A stretch of 44,552 nt of DNA from an uncultured Fidelibacterota bacterium (lineage in GTDB: Bacteria > Fidelibacterota > Marinisomatia > Marinisomatales > Marinisomataceae): the NCBI GenBank assembly GCA_902624575.1, contig CACNXV010000001.1:1-44552 (forward strand). The letters are read 5' to 3'. Both the position numbers and the translations under genes were made by a program. Shown one piece after another: positions 1-8,694 of this stretch; the first letter of the stretch is position 1; every line of letters starts with the position of its first letter. The notes beneath the pieces were generated by a model. It saw only the letters and a program-made list of their open reading frames with translations. It made no database searches and was not told where the DNA came from.

Positions 1-357
1 GAAGACATTCAAATAGGTGTTCACTGTTTGGGGTATGTTGGAGATCATGGAGAAACTGCCAGGGAAGAATTTTATCCCGGATATGCTAAATCGTTTACAA
101 AAATTGGAATTGAAAGAGGTTGGGGTCCTGTAACAAGGCAAAGTTATGATTTTCTTACAAGCGAGAATGGTGCTTTTTTTGTTGGTGATTCTGCTGAAAT
201 TGTAGATAAGATTTTGTCTCATAGCGAAGATTTAGGTGGAATTACTCAATTTGCATTTCAAATGAGTGTAGCTGAGCTATCAAATGAACAATTATCAAAT
301 TCAATTAAATTAATTGGTGAAAAAGTTTTACCAGAAATAAAAAAATCCGTAGTTTGA
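1..357 (+). CDS. LLM class flavin-dependent oxidoreductase, C-terminal part
   Basis: The reading frame is open from base 1, so only the last 118 residues of a longer protein are present. The text [10 protein letters not shown], then AREEFYPGY, then ERGWGPVTR and a final [16 protein letters not shown] block is the characteristic C-terminal part of bacterial luciferase-like (LLM) FMN or F420-dependent monooxygenases, where the GxxxxVxxKI element closes the TIM barrel. The substrate cannot be inferred. The TGA stop overlaps the TTG start of the next gene (354-357), so the gene is probably translationally coupled and forms the head of the overlapping operon that runs to 3756. Family call is firm; the specific reaction is unknown. 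Confidence 0.88.
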   Translation, partial: EDIQIGVHCLGYVGDHGETAREEFYPGYAKSFTKIGIERGWGPVTRQSYDFLTSENGAFFVGDSAEIVDKILSHSEDLGGITQFAFQMSVAELSNEQLSNSIKLIGEKVLPEIKKSVV

Positions 358-494
358 AGAAGGAACATCTCCCATCAAAAATTTGTCCTGTATGTGGATT
401 TTCATTCAATTGGAGAAAAAAGTGGAAAAAGACGTGGGAAAATGTTATTTATTGTAGTGAAAAATGTAGAAAAAATAAAAGAGTATTAAAATGA
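354..494 (+). CDS. DUF2256 zinc-ribbon small protein (46 aa)
   Basis: A 46-residue frame starts at TTG 354 and stops at TGA 492-494. It overlaps the upstream stop by 4 nt and the downstream ATG by 4 nt (ATGA). The protein reads [10 protein letters not shown] at residues 6-15, WRKKW at 20-24 and YCSEKCRKN at 33-41. This four-cysteine (CPVC and CSEKC) pattern with the tryptophan-rich middle is diagnostic of DUF2256, a family of about 45-60 aa with no established function. From memory, family members are frequently adjacent to photolyase/cryptochrome genes, and a photolyase lies two genes downstream here. No Shine-Dalgarno is visible; coupling to the upstream gene probably drives translation. 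Confidence 0.85.
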   Translation: MKKEHLPSKICPVCGFSFNWRKKWKKTWENVIYCSEKCRKNKRVLK

Positions 495-1249
495 TCAAAA
501 ATATTATAACATTAGTTTTTTTATGCACATTGCTTTTTCCCTGGGGAAAAACAGGACATAGAGTAACAGGAGAAGTTGCAGAATCTTATCTTACTGAAAA
601 GACTAAAATTGAAATTGCTAAAATTTTAGATGATCCTTCACTTGCAATAGCCAGTACGTGGGCAGATGAAATGCGTGCAAATCCAGATTTTAAAAAATAT
701 AATCCTTGGCACTATGTAAATATGCCCCTGGACACAAAATATAAGGATTCCTTGAAGTCAGATAAGGGTGATCTAGTTATGGCAATCAAATTGTGTAAAG
801 AGAAGCTGAAAGATTCAAAAGTTTCAAAAGATGAGAAAGCTTTTTATTTAAGATTTTTAGTACATTTTGTTGGAGATATTCATCAGCCATTGCATGTAGG
901 AAGGTCAGAAGATAGAGGCGGAAATGAAATTAAAGTTAAATGGTTTGGTAATGATTCGAACTTGCACAGAGTTTGGGATAGTGAAATGATAAATACGTAC
1001 ATGATGAGTTACACAGAATTTGCCATGCATTTAAATAAAAATTATGATAATAGAAGCATTAAAATTAAATCTGAAAATCAGTGGGTCAATGAATCTCAGA
1101 GCATGGTTGTTAATATATACGCCGAAGCTAAAAATGGAGATTATTTAGGTTATGATTACATTTATGAAAACTTTGATATTGTCAAGTCGCAACTATTTAC
1201 TGCCGGGGTAAGATTAGCTTTAACTCTAAACACTATTTTCGATGAATAA
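491..1249 (+). CDS. S1/P1-type secreted nuclease
   Basis: A 252-aa zinc-dependent nuclease that degrades single-stranded DNA/RNA, probably in the periplasm or outside the cell. An N-terminal signal peptide ends just before [11 protein letters not shown]; in S1/P1 nucleases the mature N-terminal Trp itself ligands zinc. Further family markers are AIASTWADE, the [13 protein letters not shown] block (zinc-binding His and Asp) and GGNEIKVKW...LHRVWDSE. Length matches the family (about 250-270 aa). The start overlaps DUF2256 by 4 nt and the end overlaps the photolyase start by 8 nt. A phosphorus or nucleotide scavenging role is an inference. Confidence 0.93.
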   Translation: MIKNIITLVFLCTLLFPWGKTGHRVTGEVAESYLTEKTKIEIAKILDDPSLAIASTWADEMRANPDFKKYNPWHYVNMPLDTKYKDSLKSDKGDLVMAIKLCKEKLKDSKVSKDEKAFYLRFLVHFVGDIHQPLHVGRSEDRGGNEIKVKWFGNDSNLHRVWDSEMINTYMMSYTEFAMHLNKNYDNRSIKIKSENQWVNESQSMVVNIYAEAKNGDYLGYDYIYENFDIVKSQLFTAGVRLALTLNTIFDE

Positions 1250-2663
1250 AATATCTATACATTGGTTTAGGAGTGATTTAAGGGTTAATGATAACCCCTC
1301 ATTGCATTTTGCAGCTCAAAATGGACCTCTAACGCCTATTTTTATATTAGATACAATAAACAACACCCAAAAAGAATTTAACCTCGGTGAAGCTAGTGCT
1401 TGGTGGCTACACCATTCATTGCAATCTTTAGATGAAAGCTTAAATAATAAAATTAATTTTTTTTCAGGCGATCCAATGGAGATAATAAAAAAAATTGTAA
1501 GTGAAAATGAGGTTGAATCTTTTTCATGGAATAGATGTTATAGCCCTTGGGAAATTGAAAGGGATACAGAAATAAAATCCTTTCTTAAAAACAAAGGAAT
1601 CAAAACTAAAACCTTTAATAGCTCTTTGCTGTGGGAGCCGTGGGAAATTTTAAAAGATGATAATACTCCATATAAAGTGTTTTCTCCTTTTTATCGTAAA
1701 GGTTGTCTTAAAAAACATGCTGGTCCAAGACAAGTTGTAGATTATCCTGAAAACCTTCAATTAAATGAAGAAGGAATTTCTAATTATAAAGTTGAAGATC
1801 TTGATTTACTTTCCAAATTTTCTTGGCATGATAAACTAATCGAGCATTGGAATGTTGGTGAAAAAGCTGCTATGGATAAATATGTTGAATTTAGTCAGGC
1901 AGGTTTAACGGGGTATAAAGATGGAAGAAATTTTCCATCACAACCAAATGTTTCAGTTTTGTCTCCACATTTACATTTTGGAGAAATTTCTCCTCATCAG
2001 ATTTGGCATAACGACAAATCTCATGTTCCTGAAAGAGATGTTGCTCATTTCCATAGTGAGTTGGGCTGGAGAGAATTTTCTTATTATTTAATTTATCACT
2101 TTCCTCAGATGTGTACTGATAACCTTAATATAAAGTTTGATAAGTTTCCATGGGGTCAAAACGATGGTTTCTTAAAAGCATGGCAAGAGGGTAAAACTGG
2201 ATATCCAATTGTTGATGCTGGGATGAGACAGTTGTGGCAAACAGGTTATATGCACAACAGGGTAAGAATGATTGTTGCTTCATTTCTTGTTAAAAACTTG
2301 TTGATTGATTGGAGAAAAGGGATGGAATGGTTTAATGATTGTCTTTGTGACGCAGATTTAGCAAATAATACTGCAAGTTGGCAGTGGACTGCAGGTAGCG
2401 GAGCAGATGCAGCTCCATATTTCAGAATATTTAATCCTATTTTACAAGGTAAAAAGTTTGATACAGATGGTGAATATACAAAACACTTTGTACCCGAGCT
2501 TAAAAACTTCCCATCAAAATATTTATTTGCTCCATGGGAGGCAGAAGAAGAGGTATTTGTTCAAGCTGGGATTGAATATGGCAAGGATTATCCAAAGCCA
2601 ATAGTTTCTATTGAAGAGTCTAGAGATATAGCGTTGAAAGCATATGATAAAATTAAAGGATAA
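1242..2663 (+). CDS. phrB: Cryptochrome/photolyase family protein (CPD photolyase-like)
   Basis: A 473-aa flavoprotein that repairs UV-induced pyrimidine dimers using blue light. The N-terminal Rossmann-like antenna domain starts with HWFRSDLRVNDNPSL. The C-terminal FAD-binding domain carries TGYPIVDAGMRQL, GYMHNRVRM, DADLANNTASWQW and GSGADAAPYFRIFNP, the classic class I signature including the tryptophans of the electron-transfer chain. Length equals that of E. coli PhrB (472 aa). The start overlaps the nuclease gene by 8 nt and the end overlaps the PNGase F-like gene by 20 nt. CPD specificity is likely from the overall type, but a (6-4) or cryptochrome role cannot be excluded from sequence alone. 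Confidence 0.95.
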   Translation: MNKISIHWFRSDLRVNDNPSLHFAAQNGPLTPIFILDTINNTQKEFNLGEASAWWLHHSLQSLDESLNNKINFFSGDPMEIIKKIVSENEVESFSWNRCYSPWEIERDTEIKSFLKNKGIKTKTFNSSLLWEPWEILKDDNTPYKVFSPFYRKGCLKKHAGPRQVVDYPENLQLNEEGISNYKVEDLDLLSKFSWHDKLIEHWNVGEKAAMDKYVEFSQAGLTGYKDGRNFPSQPNVSVLSPHLHFGEISPHQIWHNDKSHVPERDVAHFHSELGWREFSYYLIYHFPQMCTDNLNIKFDKFPWGQNDGFLKAWQEGKTGYPIVDAGMRQLWQTGYMHNRVRMIVASFLVKNLLIDWRKGMEWFNDCLCDADLANNTASWQWTAGSGADAAPYFRIFNPILQGKKFDTDGEYTKHFVPELKNFPSKYLFAPWEAEEEVFVQAGIEYGKDYPKPIVSIEESRDIALKAYDKIKG

Positions 2664-3756
2664 ACTTTTAATTATTGCAACGATTACAGCAGTTTCATCA
2701 ATATTTTTTCTATCAGATAATAAAATCACTTCACATCAAATAAATATTTTAAATAATCAAAAAATTAATTTTATCGAAGGTAAAGAATTTAATAGTGATA
2801 GTCTGATAATTACCGATAACGGTAGGTTGATTTTCAAAAAAATTATTGTTCCTGACCTCAAAAAATCATCCAAAATTATTATCGAGGCTAATCTTGTTTC
2901 AGATGGTGATCCTTGGGACAAATCAGGTTCTATTTTTTTACTTAAATCACATCCAAATGAAGAACAAAAAAATCCAATCGAATTGTTAAGATTTATCACG
3001 CCTTTTGGAGTAGGGCATTTTAGCAGTCAAGAGCGTTTAGATGACTACAAACCAGTTTATATTCCTAAATGGGAAGAAGGTATAGCGTGGGAAGAAGATA
3101 TATCGCATTTAGCAAGTCTTTTTGACAACCAGCAAGTATGGATTGGCATATGGATTGATTCCTATCATAAGGATGGATTTATAATGAATGTAGATTTAGA
3201 TATTAATGAAAGTGATATCAGATTTGATTTTCTTGATAAGCAAAACGTTAACTTTATTAATAATACTCACAAATATTCTGCTAAACTCAACGGCAGCCAT
3301 GATTTTTCGCAAGATCTATTATCAAATGAATTTGTTGTCGATAAAGATATAAAAAACGCTAAGTTGTATTTTATTACGACAGGCCATGGTGCTCACAGCG
3401 ATGGAGATGAGTTTAATCAAAGAAATAACATCGTTAGTCTAAATGGGCAAGAGTTGATAAATTTCCCTGCTTGGAGAGATGACTGTGCTGCATTTAGAAG
3501 GTTTAATCCTTCATCAGGAGTATGGTATGTTGATACCACCTGGAAAGGGGAAGATATTAAGGAGAGAATTGCTTCTTCTGATTATTCAAGAAGTAATTGG
3601 TGTCCAGGAAGTAAAGTACCACCCGTTGTAATCGATTTGCCAGATATCAAAAGAGGTAAAAATATAATTACTATTGATATACCAAATGCTCAACCAACAA
3701 CAAAAGATTTTTGGAATCATTGGAATATTTCAACATATTTAGTTTATGATAATTGA
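2644..3756 (+). CDS. PNGase F-like protein (peptide-N-glycosidase F family)
   Basis: A 370-aa protein with an N-terminal signal anchor (residues 5-24) followed by the two jelly-roll domains of peptide-N4-(N-acetyl-beta-glucosaminyl)asparagine amidase F. Matches to Elizabethkingia PNGase F by memory include DPWDKSG (W91-D92; D92 aligns with catalytic Asp60), LLRFITPFGVG, GDEFN (E256 aligns with catalytic Glu206), WRDDCAAFRRF and SRSNWCPGS. The third catalytic residue of PNGase F, Glu118, is not clearly preserved around IGIWIDSY. The enzyme would cleave N-glycans from glycoproteins outside the cytoplasm, for example to use eukaryotic glycoproteins, but activity is unproven. The start lies inside the photolyase gene (20 nt overlap). 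Confidence 0.82.
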   Translation: MIKLKDKLLIIATITAVSSIFFLSDNKITSHQINILNNQKINFIEGKEFNSDSLIITDNGRLIFKKIIVPDLKKSSKIIIEANLVSDGDPWDKSGSIFLLKSHPNEEQKNPIELLRFITPFGVGHFSSQERLDDYKPVYIPKWEEGIAWEEDISHLASLFDNQQVWIGIWIDSYHKDGFIMNVDLDINESDIRFDFLDKQNVNFINNTHKYSAKLNGSHDFSQDLLSNEFVVDKDIKNAKLYFITTGHGAHSDGDEFNQRNNIVSLNGQELINFPAWRDDCAAFRRFNPSSGVWYVDTTWKGEDIKERIASSDYSRSNWCPGSKVPPVVIDLPDIKRGKNIITIDIPNAQPTTKDFWNHWNISTYLVYDN

Positions 3757-3813
3757 TTTATTGATTTTTAATATATAATATCTATAAGGTAGCCAACTAA
3801 ATTAGGAGATAAA

Positions 3814-4476
3814 ATGCATTACTTAAATACACTAAACGAGAAATTAGACAAGTTTCATTTATTAGATCATCCATTTTATATTGCATGGAATAAAGGTGAG
3901 CTAAATCAAGCAATATTAAAGGATTACGCGGAACAGTACTACCAACACATTAAGGCTTTTCCAAGGTATATTAGTGCAACTCATTCAATTTGTGAAGATA
4001 TTGATAACAGAAAAATTTTATTAGATAATCTAAGCGATGAAGAAGATTTTGAAAAAGATCATCCAATGCTTTGGAAGCAGTTTGCATTAGCTGTTGGAGC
4101 TGATGAAAATACTGTTGAAACAGTTAATCAAGAATCCTTTACAAAGGATATGATTGATAACTTTTTTAAGCTAGCTAGATCCTCTTACGCAGAAGGACTA
4201 GGATCATTATACGCTTATGAAAGACAGGTACCAGAAATTGCAGATACAAAAATTAAAGGTCTTGTTGAACACTATAATGTATCAACTGATGCAGGGTTAG
4301 AATACTTTGTCGTGCATAAAGATGCCGATATTGAGCATAGAGAGCAAAGTGCCGAATTAATGAATAAGTTATCACCCGAAGAAAGAAAGCTTGCTGAAGA
4401 AGCAGGATTGTCAACGGTTAAGATGTTGTGGGGTTTTCTTTCTGGCTTATGCGAAAAGCATAACATTCAAGCGTAA
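3814..4476 (+). CDS. CADD-type heme-oxygenase-fold diiron protein (probable p-aminobenzoate synthase)
   Basis: A 220-aa TenA/PqqC-fold protein closely resembling Chlamydia CADD, the self-sacrificing diiron enzyme that makes p-aminobenzoate for folate from one of its own tyrosines. Aligned by eye with CADD: HPFYIAW (Y22 = sacrificial Tyr27), DNLSDEEDFEKDH (E76, H83), LYAYERQVP (Y135, E136 = Tyr141, Glu142), K146 (= Lys152) and VVHKDADIEH (H168, D172, H175). All six metal ligands and the reacting Tyr and Lys are therefore present. A good Shine-Dalgarno (AGGAG) precedes ATG 3814. An aminotransferase of the pabC superfamily lies at 7331. Family assignment is strong; pABA synthesis is inferred from residue conservation. 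Confidence 0.88.
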   Translation: MHYLNTLNEKLDKFHLLDHPFYIAWNKGELNQAILKDYAEQYYQHIKAFPRYISATHSICEDIDNRKILLDNLSDEEDFEKDHPMLWKQFALAVGADENTVETVNQESFTKDMIDNFFKLARSSYAEGLGSLYAYERQVPEIADTKIKGLVEHYNVSTDAGLEYFVVHKDADIEHREQSAELMNKLSPEERKLAEEAGLSTVKMLWGFLSGLCEKHNIQA

Positions 4477-4478
4477 AT

Positions 4479-4910
4479 TTATTTTGGACAGTTTTTTGTT
4501 ATATCGTTCCAATTGATATTTTTATCAATCGGAGCACCTTCTGATCTAGAAATAAACTGACACCATATTTGGGTAAACTCTACTGAAGGATAAAGATACT
4601 TTTTTCTTGAGTCTTTTGTGCACTTTTTCATTGTAAAGTAACCTTTTTTCACGCCAAGGCTAATAAAGTTTACAAAAGATGATTTTGAACCATATTTTGG
4701 ATGTAAAGTGTTGTATATGTCAGAGGCTGTAGTTTTTTTATCTTCAAAAAAATTGGACATAATTAAAAGGACAGCTATTCTTGTAGATACTGATTTCAGA
4801 AAAAATCTTCTAGCTTGTTCATGTTTTGAATTAGGAACGTGCTGGGTTATAGCATTAAAAATATTTTTTGTTTTTACTGCAAAATCTTCTTTTGACTTAA
4901 GTTTTTTCAT
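4479..4910 (-). CDS. Small protein with a winged-helix-like region
   Basis: A 143-aa protein read leftwards and ending 2 nt from the end of the CADD gene, so the two genes are convergent with no room for a terminator. I do not recognise a named family. The middle (RIAVLLIMSNFF, then ASDIYNTLHPKYGSKSSFVNFISLGVK and GYFTMKKCTKDSRKKYLYPS) has the helix-helix-recognition helix-beta-wing pattern of MarR-like winged-helix DNA-binding proteins. It is rich in lysine, has no signal peptide or membrane segment, and is probably cytoplasmic. A regulatory role is an inference. A purine-rich GGGG lies just before the start on the minus strand. Confidence 0.7.
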   Translation of the reverse strand: MKKLKSKEDFAVKTKNIFNAITQHVPNSKHEQARRFFLKSVSTRIAVLLIMSNFFEDKKTTASDIYNTLHPKYGSKSSFVNFISLGVKKGYFTMKKCTKDSRKKYLYPSVEFTQIWCQFISRSEGAPIDKNINWNDITKNCPK

Positions 4911-5004
4911 CCCCGTCTATAAGATAAAGAAGATTGCCGTAAACTTGTAATATTAATTTTTAGTACTATTTATATTGTTTGAATTGTAGTGGAATTTACG
5001 TAGT

Positions 5005-5547
5005 ATGCGCGCAATAAATATGAAAATAGAACAAATAAAAGAAACAATAACAATCGTTAATGATTATCCAATCAAAGGAATCGTTTTTAAAGATATCACC
5101 ACACTTTTAGAGAATCCAGATGCATTTAAATCTACTGTAGATATTATGATAGAAAAAGTTAAGCATTTAGATTTTAATAGAGTAGTCGGAGTGGAATCTA
5201 GGGGATTTTTCTGGTCTGGATCAATTGCTTACGCTTTATCAAAATCTTATGTTTTGGCAAGAAAGCCTGGAAAGCTTCCAAGAAAAGCTGCTGAAAAGAA
5301 CTTTACGCTTGAGTATGGTACAAATAGTGTCCATATCCATGAGGATGCTATTAAAAAAGGAGATAAAGTGTTAGTGGTTGATGATTTAATTGCTACAGGC
5401 GGTACTGCAATGGCAACCGCTGAGCTTTGTCAAGAGCTTGGTGCATCTGAGGTACATATAATAGCTTTAATAGATATGCCTGAATTAGGTGGATCAAAAA
5501 AGCTTTCTGAAAAGTTTGGTGAAGTGATTACTTTAATAGATTATTAG
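5005..5547 (+). CDS. apt: Adenine phosphoribosyltransferase
   Basis: Converts adenine and PRPP to AMP in purine salvage. The PRPP-binding loop VLVVDDLIATGGTAMATAE is intact, and the family blocks YPIKGIVFKDITTLLE, GVESRGFFW and ARKPGKLPR follow the E. coli Apt order. The length of 180 aa is typical. The ATG at 5020 (MKIEQIK) is an alternative start that fits the usual N-terminus well; 5005 has only a weak GGA upstream. The stop overlaps the end of the convergent sulfatase-like gene by 4 bp. Cytoplasmic enzyme; identification is firm. Confidence 0.96.
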   Translation: MRAINMKIEQIKETITIVNDYPIKGIVFKDITTLLENPDAFKSTVDIMIEKVKHLDFNRVVGVESRGFFWSGSIAYALSKSYVLARKPGKLPRKAAEKNFTLEYGTNSVHIHEDAIKKGDKVLVVDDLIATGGTAMATAELCQELGASEVHIIALIDMPELGGSKKLSEKFGEVITLIDY

Positions 5548-7241
5548 TCGTTAGAAAAAAGAGAAGAGAACTGTAAGAATTTACTGTAGTTTCCTTTAAT
5601 TTTAATTTTGCCCAAAGCAAAAGCTTTGGCTGAACTTTCTGTCTTTAACAATATTCCTTTCCAAGTCATAGAATCCACAGTAACAATCGCATCATAGCTA
5701 TCATCATAACTATTTGATATTTCTGCAATTTGGTTACGAATCACCACACTGTATTTTTCATTAGTATCTGATATATCAAAACCAATTTTTATATTTTTAT
5801 TGTTTGCTTTTTTTGGATTTAACCTTGGACCCATAGCTTCAAAAAAAGACTTTAATGGTATATTTTTAGCTTGTTCAGCAGAAACAGTATAATCCAATGA
5901 AGGTTTTATTTTTTTTGAAAGTTCATAGGATTCAGATAAATAATAATTTCTTGCTATAGGATTATACTCAATTAAAGATAAATACTCCAAAGATTGACTG
6001 TGCAATTTAATTATTTCATCGTCATTTGGATAGATCTCAAGTCCATAATCACTCAATTCAGCTGCCCACTGAAAATTTTCATTTTCAATTTCATTACTAA
6101 TATTTTCTATTAACAATTCTTTTGAGCCAATTAAATCAATGATATGCTTTGCTCTTTTTTTGTTTGATAAGGGTTCTAAATTAACAGCTTTTCCGTCAAA
6201 AAATCCTAAATAGCCATTATATACATTTCTTATGCTCCAAGAGACTTTTCCATATTTTTCGTTTAAATCAAAATTTTCTTTGAAAAAGATTGGGTATTCA
6301 AATTCTTCAACAAGTTCATCAGGTGTTTTTCCTTCATTAGATCCTCTAATAGTATAATCATGTATATATTGAATTGCGTCTCTATAAATAGACAATCTTT
6401 CTTCAATAGTTTCTTTTCCTTCAAGATATGGACCATGACAGCTTATTAGAAATTTTGGTTTGTATGAACGCATTGCATCAACAGATCTATACCATTTATA
6501 AGTATCTCTGTAAGAAGTTCCTCTTATTGTATATAAATTTGGGAACCTCATGTAGTAGTTATCACCGCTAATAACCAATTCTTTTTTTGGATAATAAATT
6601 ATTATCTGATCATCTGTTTCTCCTGGAGAATGTTGAATTTCCAATGTAATTCCAGCAACTTCTAGTTTTGAAGTCTGCTCATCAAAAAATATAGTAGGAT
6701 ATACAACAGGCGGTTGTTCAAAATCAAAATTTAAAGTAAATCCTAAACCATGTCCTCTTTTTAAGCTGTCAGGAAGAAAATGACCGAATTGTTTCATTCC
6801 ACGTTCAGTTAATATTGGTCTTAACAAATTATTTTGGTCATAAAAACCTTTTTCAAAAGAACGATGAGCAAATATTTCTGTTCCATCTTCCAAAAAGCCT
6901 GGTGCACCTCGCCAATGATCTACGTGAGAATGAGTATAGATGATTGCTTTGTTTGGTTTATTTGATATTTTTTTAAACTCTTTATTTATTTGTTCAGCTA
7001 AAATTGGGTCCTCAGTAGTATCGATAATAATATTTCCATCGTCGCCAACAAGCAATATAGAATTAGCCAATCCATAGCCAATTGCAACATGGACATTTTC
7101 AGTTACCTCATAAATGCCTTTTTCGAAGTAAAAATCATCATCTAACTGAATCTCAGATGTAAAATCTGATTTTTCCTCAACAGTTTTTTGCTCAGAAGAG
7201 CATGAAAATAATATAAAAAAGAATAAAAAATATAATCTCAT
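5544..7241 (-). CDS. MBL-fold alkyl sulfatase-like lipoprotein
   Basis: A 565-aa exported protein with a lipobox-like N-terminus (FILFSCSS, Cys14). The metallo-beta-lactamase zinc motif THSHVDHWRGA is at residues 103-112, followed by HSPGETDDQIII and SGDNYYMRFPNLYTIRGT, the order seen in SdsA1/BDS1-type alkylsulfatases. The C-terminal third resembles the dimerisation and SCP2-like domains of that family (final part NEKYSVVIRNQIAEI and KGNYSKFLQF). It would hydrolyse sulfate esters outside the cytoplasm and so release sulfate or alcohols; the substrate is not known. It is about 90 aa shorter than SdsA1. It is a single gene on the minus strand, convergent with apt. Confidence 0.85.
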   Translation of the reverse strand: MRLYFLFFFILFSCSSEQKTVEEKSDFTSEIQLDDDFYFEKGIYEVTENVHVAIGYGLANSILLVGDDGNIIIDTTEDPILAEQINKEFKKISNKPNKAIIYTHSHVDHWRGAPGFLEDGTEIFAHRSFEKGFYDQNNLLRPILTERGMKQFGHFLPDSLKRGHGLGFTLNFDFEQPPVVYPTIFFDEQTSKLEVAGITLEIQHSPGETDDQIIIYYPKKELVISGDNYYMRFPNLYTIRGTSYRDTYKWYRSVDAMRSYKPKFLISCHGPYLEGKETIEERLSIYRDAIQYIHDYTIRGSNEGKTPDELVEEFEYPIFFKENFDLNEKYGKVSWSIRNVYNGYLGFFDGKAVNLEPLSNKKRAKHIIDLIGSKELLIENISNEIENENFQWAAELSDYGLEIYPNDDEIIKLHSQSLEYLSLIEYNPIARNYYLSESYELSKKIKPSLDYTVSAEQAKNIPLKSFFEAMGPRLNPKKANNKNIKIGFDISDTNEKYSVVIRNQIAEISNSYDDSYDAIVTVDSMTWKGILLKTESSAKAFALGKIKIKGNYSKFLQFSSLFSND

Positions 7242-7330
7242 AGCACAAAATATAAGTCATATTAAACTTAATTTTAAATAAATTAGATTATTGACATGGA
7301 ACAAATAAAATTAAATAACATTTCTTATTT

Positions 7331-8197
7331 ATGAGCTATATATCATATTCTCGAGGAAAATATATTGCCACTGAAGAAGTAAATTTAGGAATTTTAAGCA
7401 ATTTCTTAAGTGTAATTAGAGGTTTTCAAGTTTTTACTTTTTTAAAAACCGTAAATAATGGAAATCCAATATTTCTCAATTATCATGTAGATAGAGTTTT
7501 AAAAAATGCAGAATTAATGGGTTTAAAAGTTAAAATCTCCAAAAAAGAGTTAATTTTACTCGTAGAAAAGACATTAGGTAAAAATGATTTTTCTAAAAGT
7601 GAATGTAATATAATGATTGTTTTTGCAGGGACATCTCCGACGGATGATGCTGGGCTTAGAACCGATAAATTTGCTGATCTTTTTATAGTTATTTCAAAAT
7701 CTAAAGAGTATTCGAAAGATTCTTATCAAAACGGGGTTTCATTGGGCTTGTTTGAGTACCAAAGAATGGATGCAAAAATTAAATCACCATATACTTATTA
7801 TGGAGGGCTTAAAGCTCAAAATATTATTGATTTTAAAGAATTCGACGAAATTATTTATCATAACGATGGTAAAATTCTAGAGGGAACAACTTTTTCTTTT
7901 TTTGGTGTCGACAAAAATGGTACTATAATTACCTCAAAAGCAGACGGAAAAATTCTTGAAAGCGTTACAAGAAAAGTGTTAATTGATATTATGAAAGAAA
8001 GAGGGGTTAAGCACACTATTTGCGATATTCCTTTAAAAATGATTGATGAATTTAGCGAAGCTTTTATCGCTTCATCAAATCGTGATATTATACCAGTAAA
8101 ATCAATAAACGGAATTTTATTAAATAGCGGAAAAAATGGTACTGTTTGTAAAGAAATTACAAAGCTTTACAAAGAAGAAGTTTCTATTAAAAATTAA
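7331..8197 (+). CDS. Class IV (branched-chain/D-amino acid/ADC-lyase-like) PLP aminotransferase
   Basis: A 288-aa fold-type IV PLP enzyme. The likely Schiff-base lysine is K151 in AKIKSPYTYYGG, and the usual EGTTFSFF block (E184) and ITSKADGKILESVTR phosphate-binding segment follow, ending with ASSNRDIIPV. IlvE, D-amino acid aminotransferase and aminodeoxychorismate lyase (PabC) all share this architecture and the sequence alone does not separate them. Proximity to the CADD gene makes a folate link tempting, but CADD is thought to bypass PabC, so this is only a possibility. A TTGACA hexamer at 7291 may belong to its promoter, without a convincing -10. No Shine-Dalgarno is visible. Confidence 0.85.
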   Translation: MSYISYSRGKYIATEEVNLGILSNFLSVIRGFQVFTFLKTVNNGNPIFLNYHVDRVLKNAELMGLKVKISKKELILLVEKTLGKNDFSKSECNIMIVFAGTSPTDDAGLRTDKFADLFIVISKSKEYSKDSYQNGVSLGLFEYQRMDAKIKSPYTYYGGLKAQNIIDFKEFDEIIYHNDGKILEGTTFSFFGVDKNGTIITSKADGKILESVTRKVLIDIMKERGVKHTICDIPLKMIDEFSEAFIASSNRDIIPVKSINGILLNSGKNGTVCKEITKLYKEEVSIKN

Positions 8198-8287
8198 ACT
8201 ATTCTTGTTTTTAAAATTAAGCTAAATTGGAACAATATATTTTTGTGTTCGTTTATATGATAAATAACAAAACATAGGATGGTTAAA

Positions 8288-8689
8288 ATGAAAAATTTAT
8301 ACATCATAGTTCTATCATTATTTTTTACTGCATGTGCAGTTCCAGTTCCAACAGCTACTGCAGAAAGTAGCGATTTTACATTAGGTAAAGTTCAGTCCCA
8401 ATTATCTAAAGGAATGTCTTCAACGCAAGTCGTTGATCTTCTTGGATCACCAAATTTGGTCACTAGTACCAGCGATGGAGGAGAGGCTTGGACATATGAT
8501 AAGGTTTCTCAAGAATCAGAATCCTCTAGCGTTTCTGGTATCGGAGGAGGTTCTAGCGGTAACTTCTTTGGATTGTTTGCTGGTGGAAAATCTAAATCTG
8601 AAAATTCAAGTAAAAATTTGACATTGATAATTAAAATTGATTCAGATGGTTTAGTCACTGACTTTAAATATCAAAGCATCAAATACTAG
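8288..8689 (+). CDS. BamE/SmpA-like lipoprotein
   Basis: A 133-aa lipoprotein (lipobox FFTACA). The segment KVQSQLSKGMSSTQVVDLLGSPNLV...WTYDK matches the SmpA/OmlA (BamE) domain, where a KGM-x-xQV-x-x-LLG-x-P helix leads into a beta strand. A glycine/serine-rich insert (GIGGGSSGNFFGLFAGG) separates the first and last strands, which is not typical of BamE itself. An ATG at 8279 exists, but the AGGA at 8276-8279 is placed as a Shine-Dalgarno for the ATG at 8288, so I chose 8288. It heads a run of three small lipoprotein genes (to 9764). A role in outer-membrane assembly is inferred from the fold only. Confidence 0.8.
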   Translation: MKNLYIIVLSLFFTACAVPVPTATAESSDFTLGKVQSQLSKGMSSTQVVDLLGSPNLVTSTSDGGEAWTYDKVSQESESSSVSGIGGGSSGNFFGLFAGGKSKSENSSKNLTLIIKIDSDGLVTDFKYQSIKY

Positions 8690-8694
8690 AGAAA

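Noticed and set aside
4708-4950. 80-aa + strand frame opposite the winged-helix-like gene
   Set aside because: It is antisense to a more plausible minus-strand gene and shows no recognisable protein pattern.
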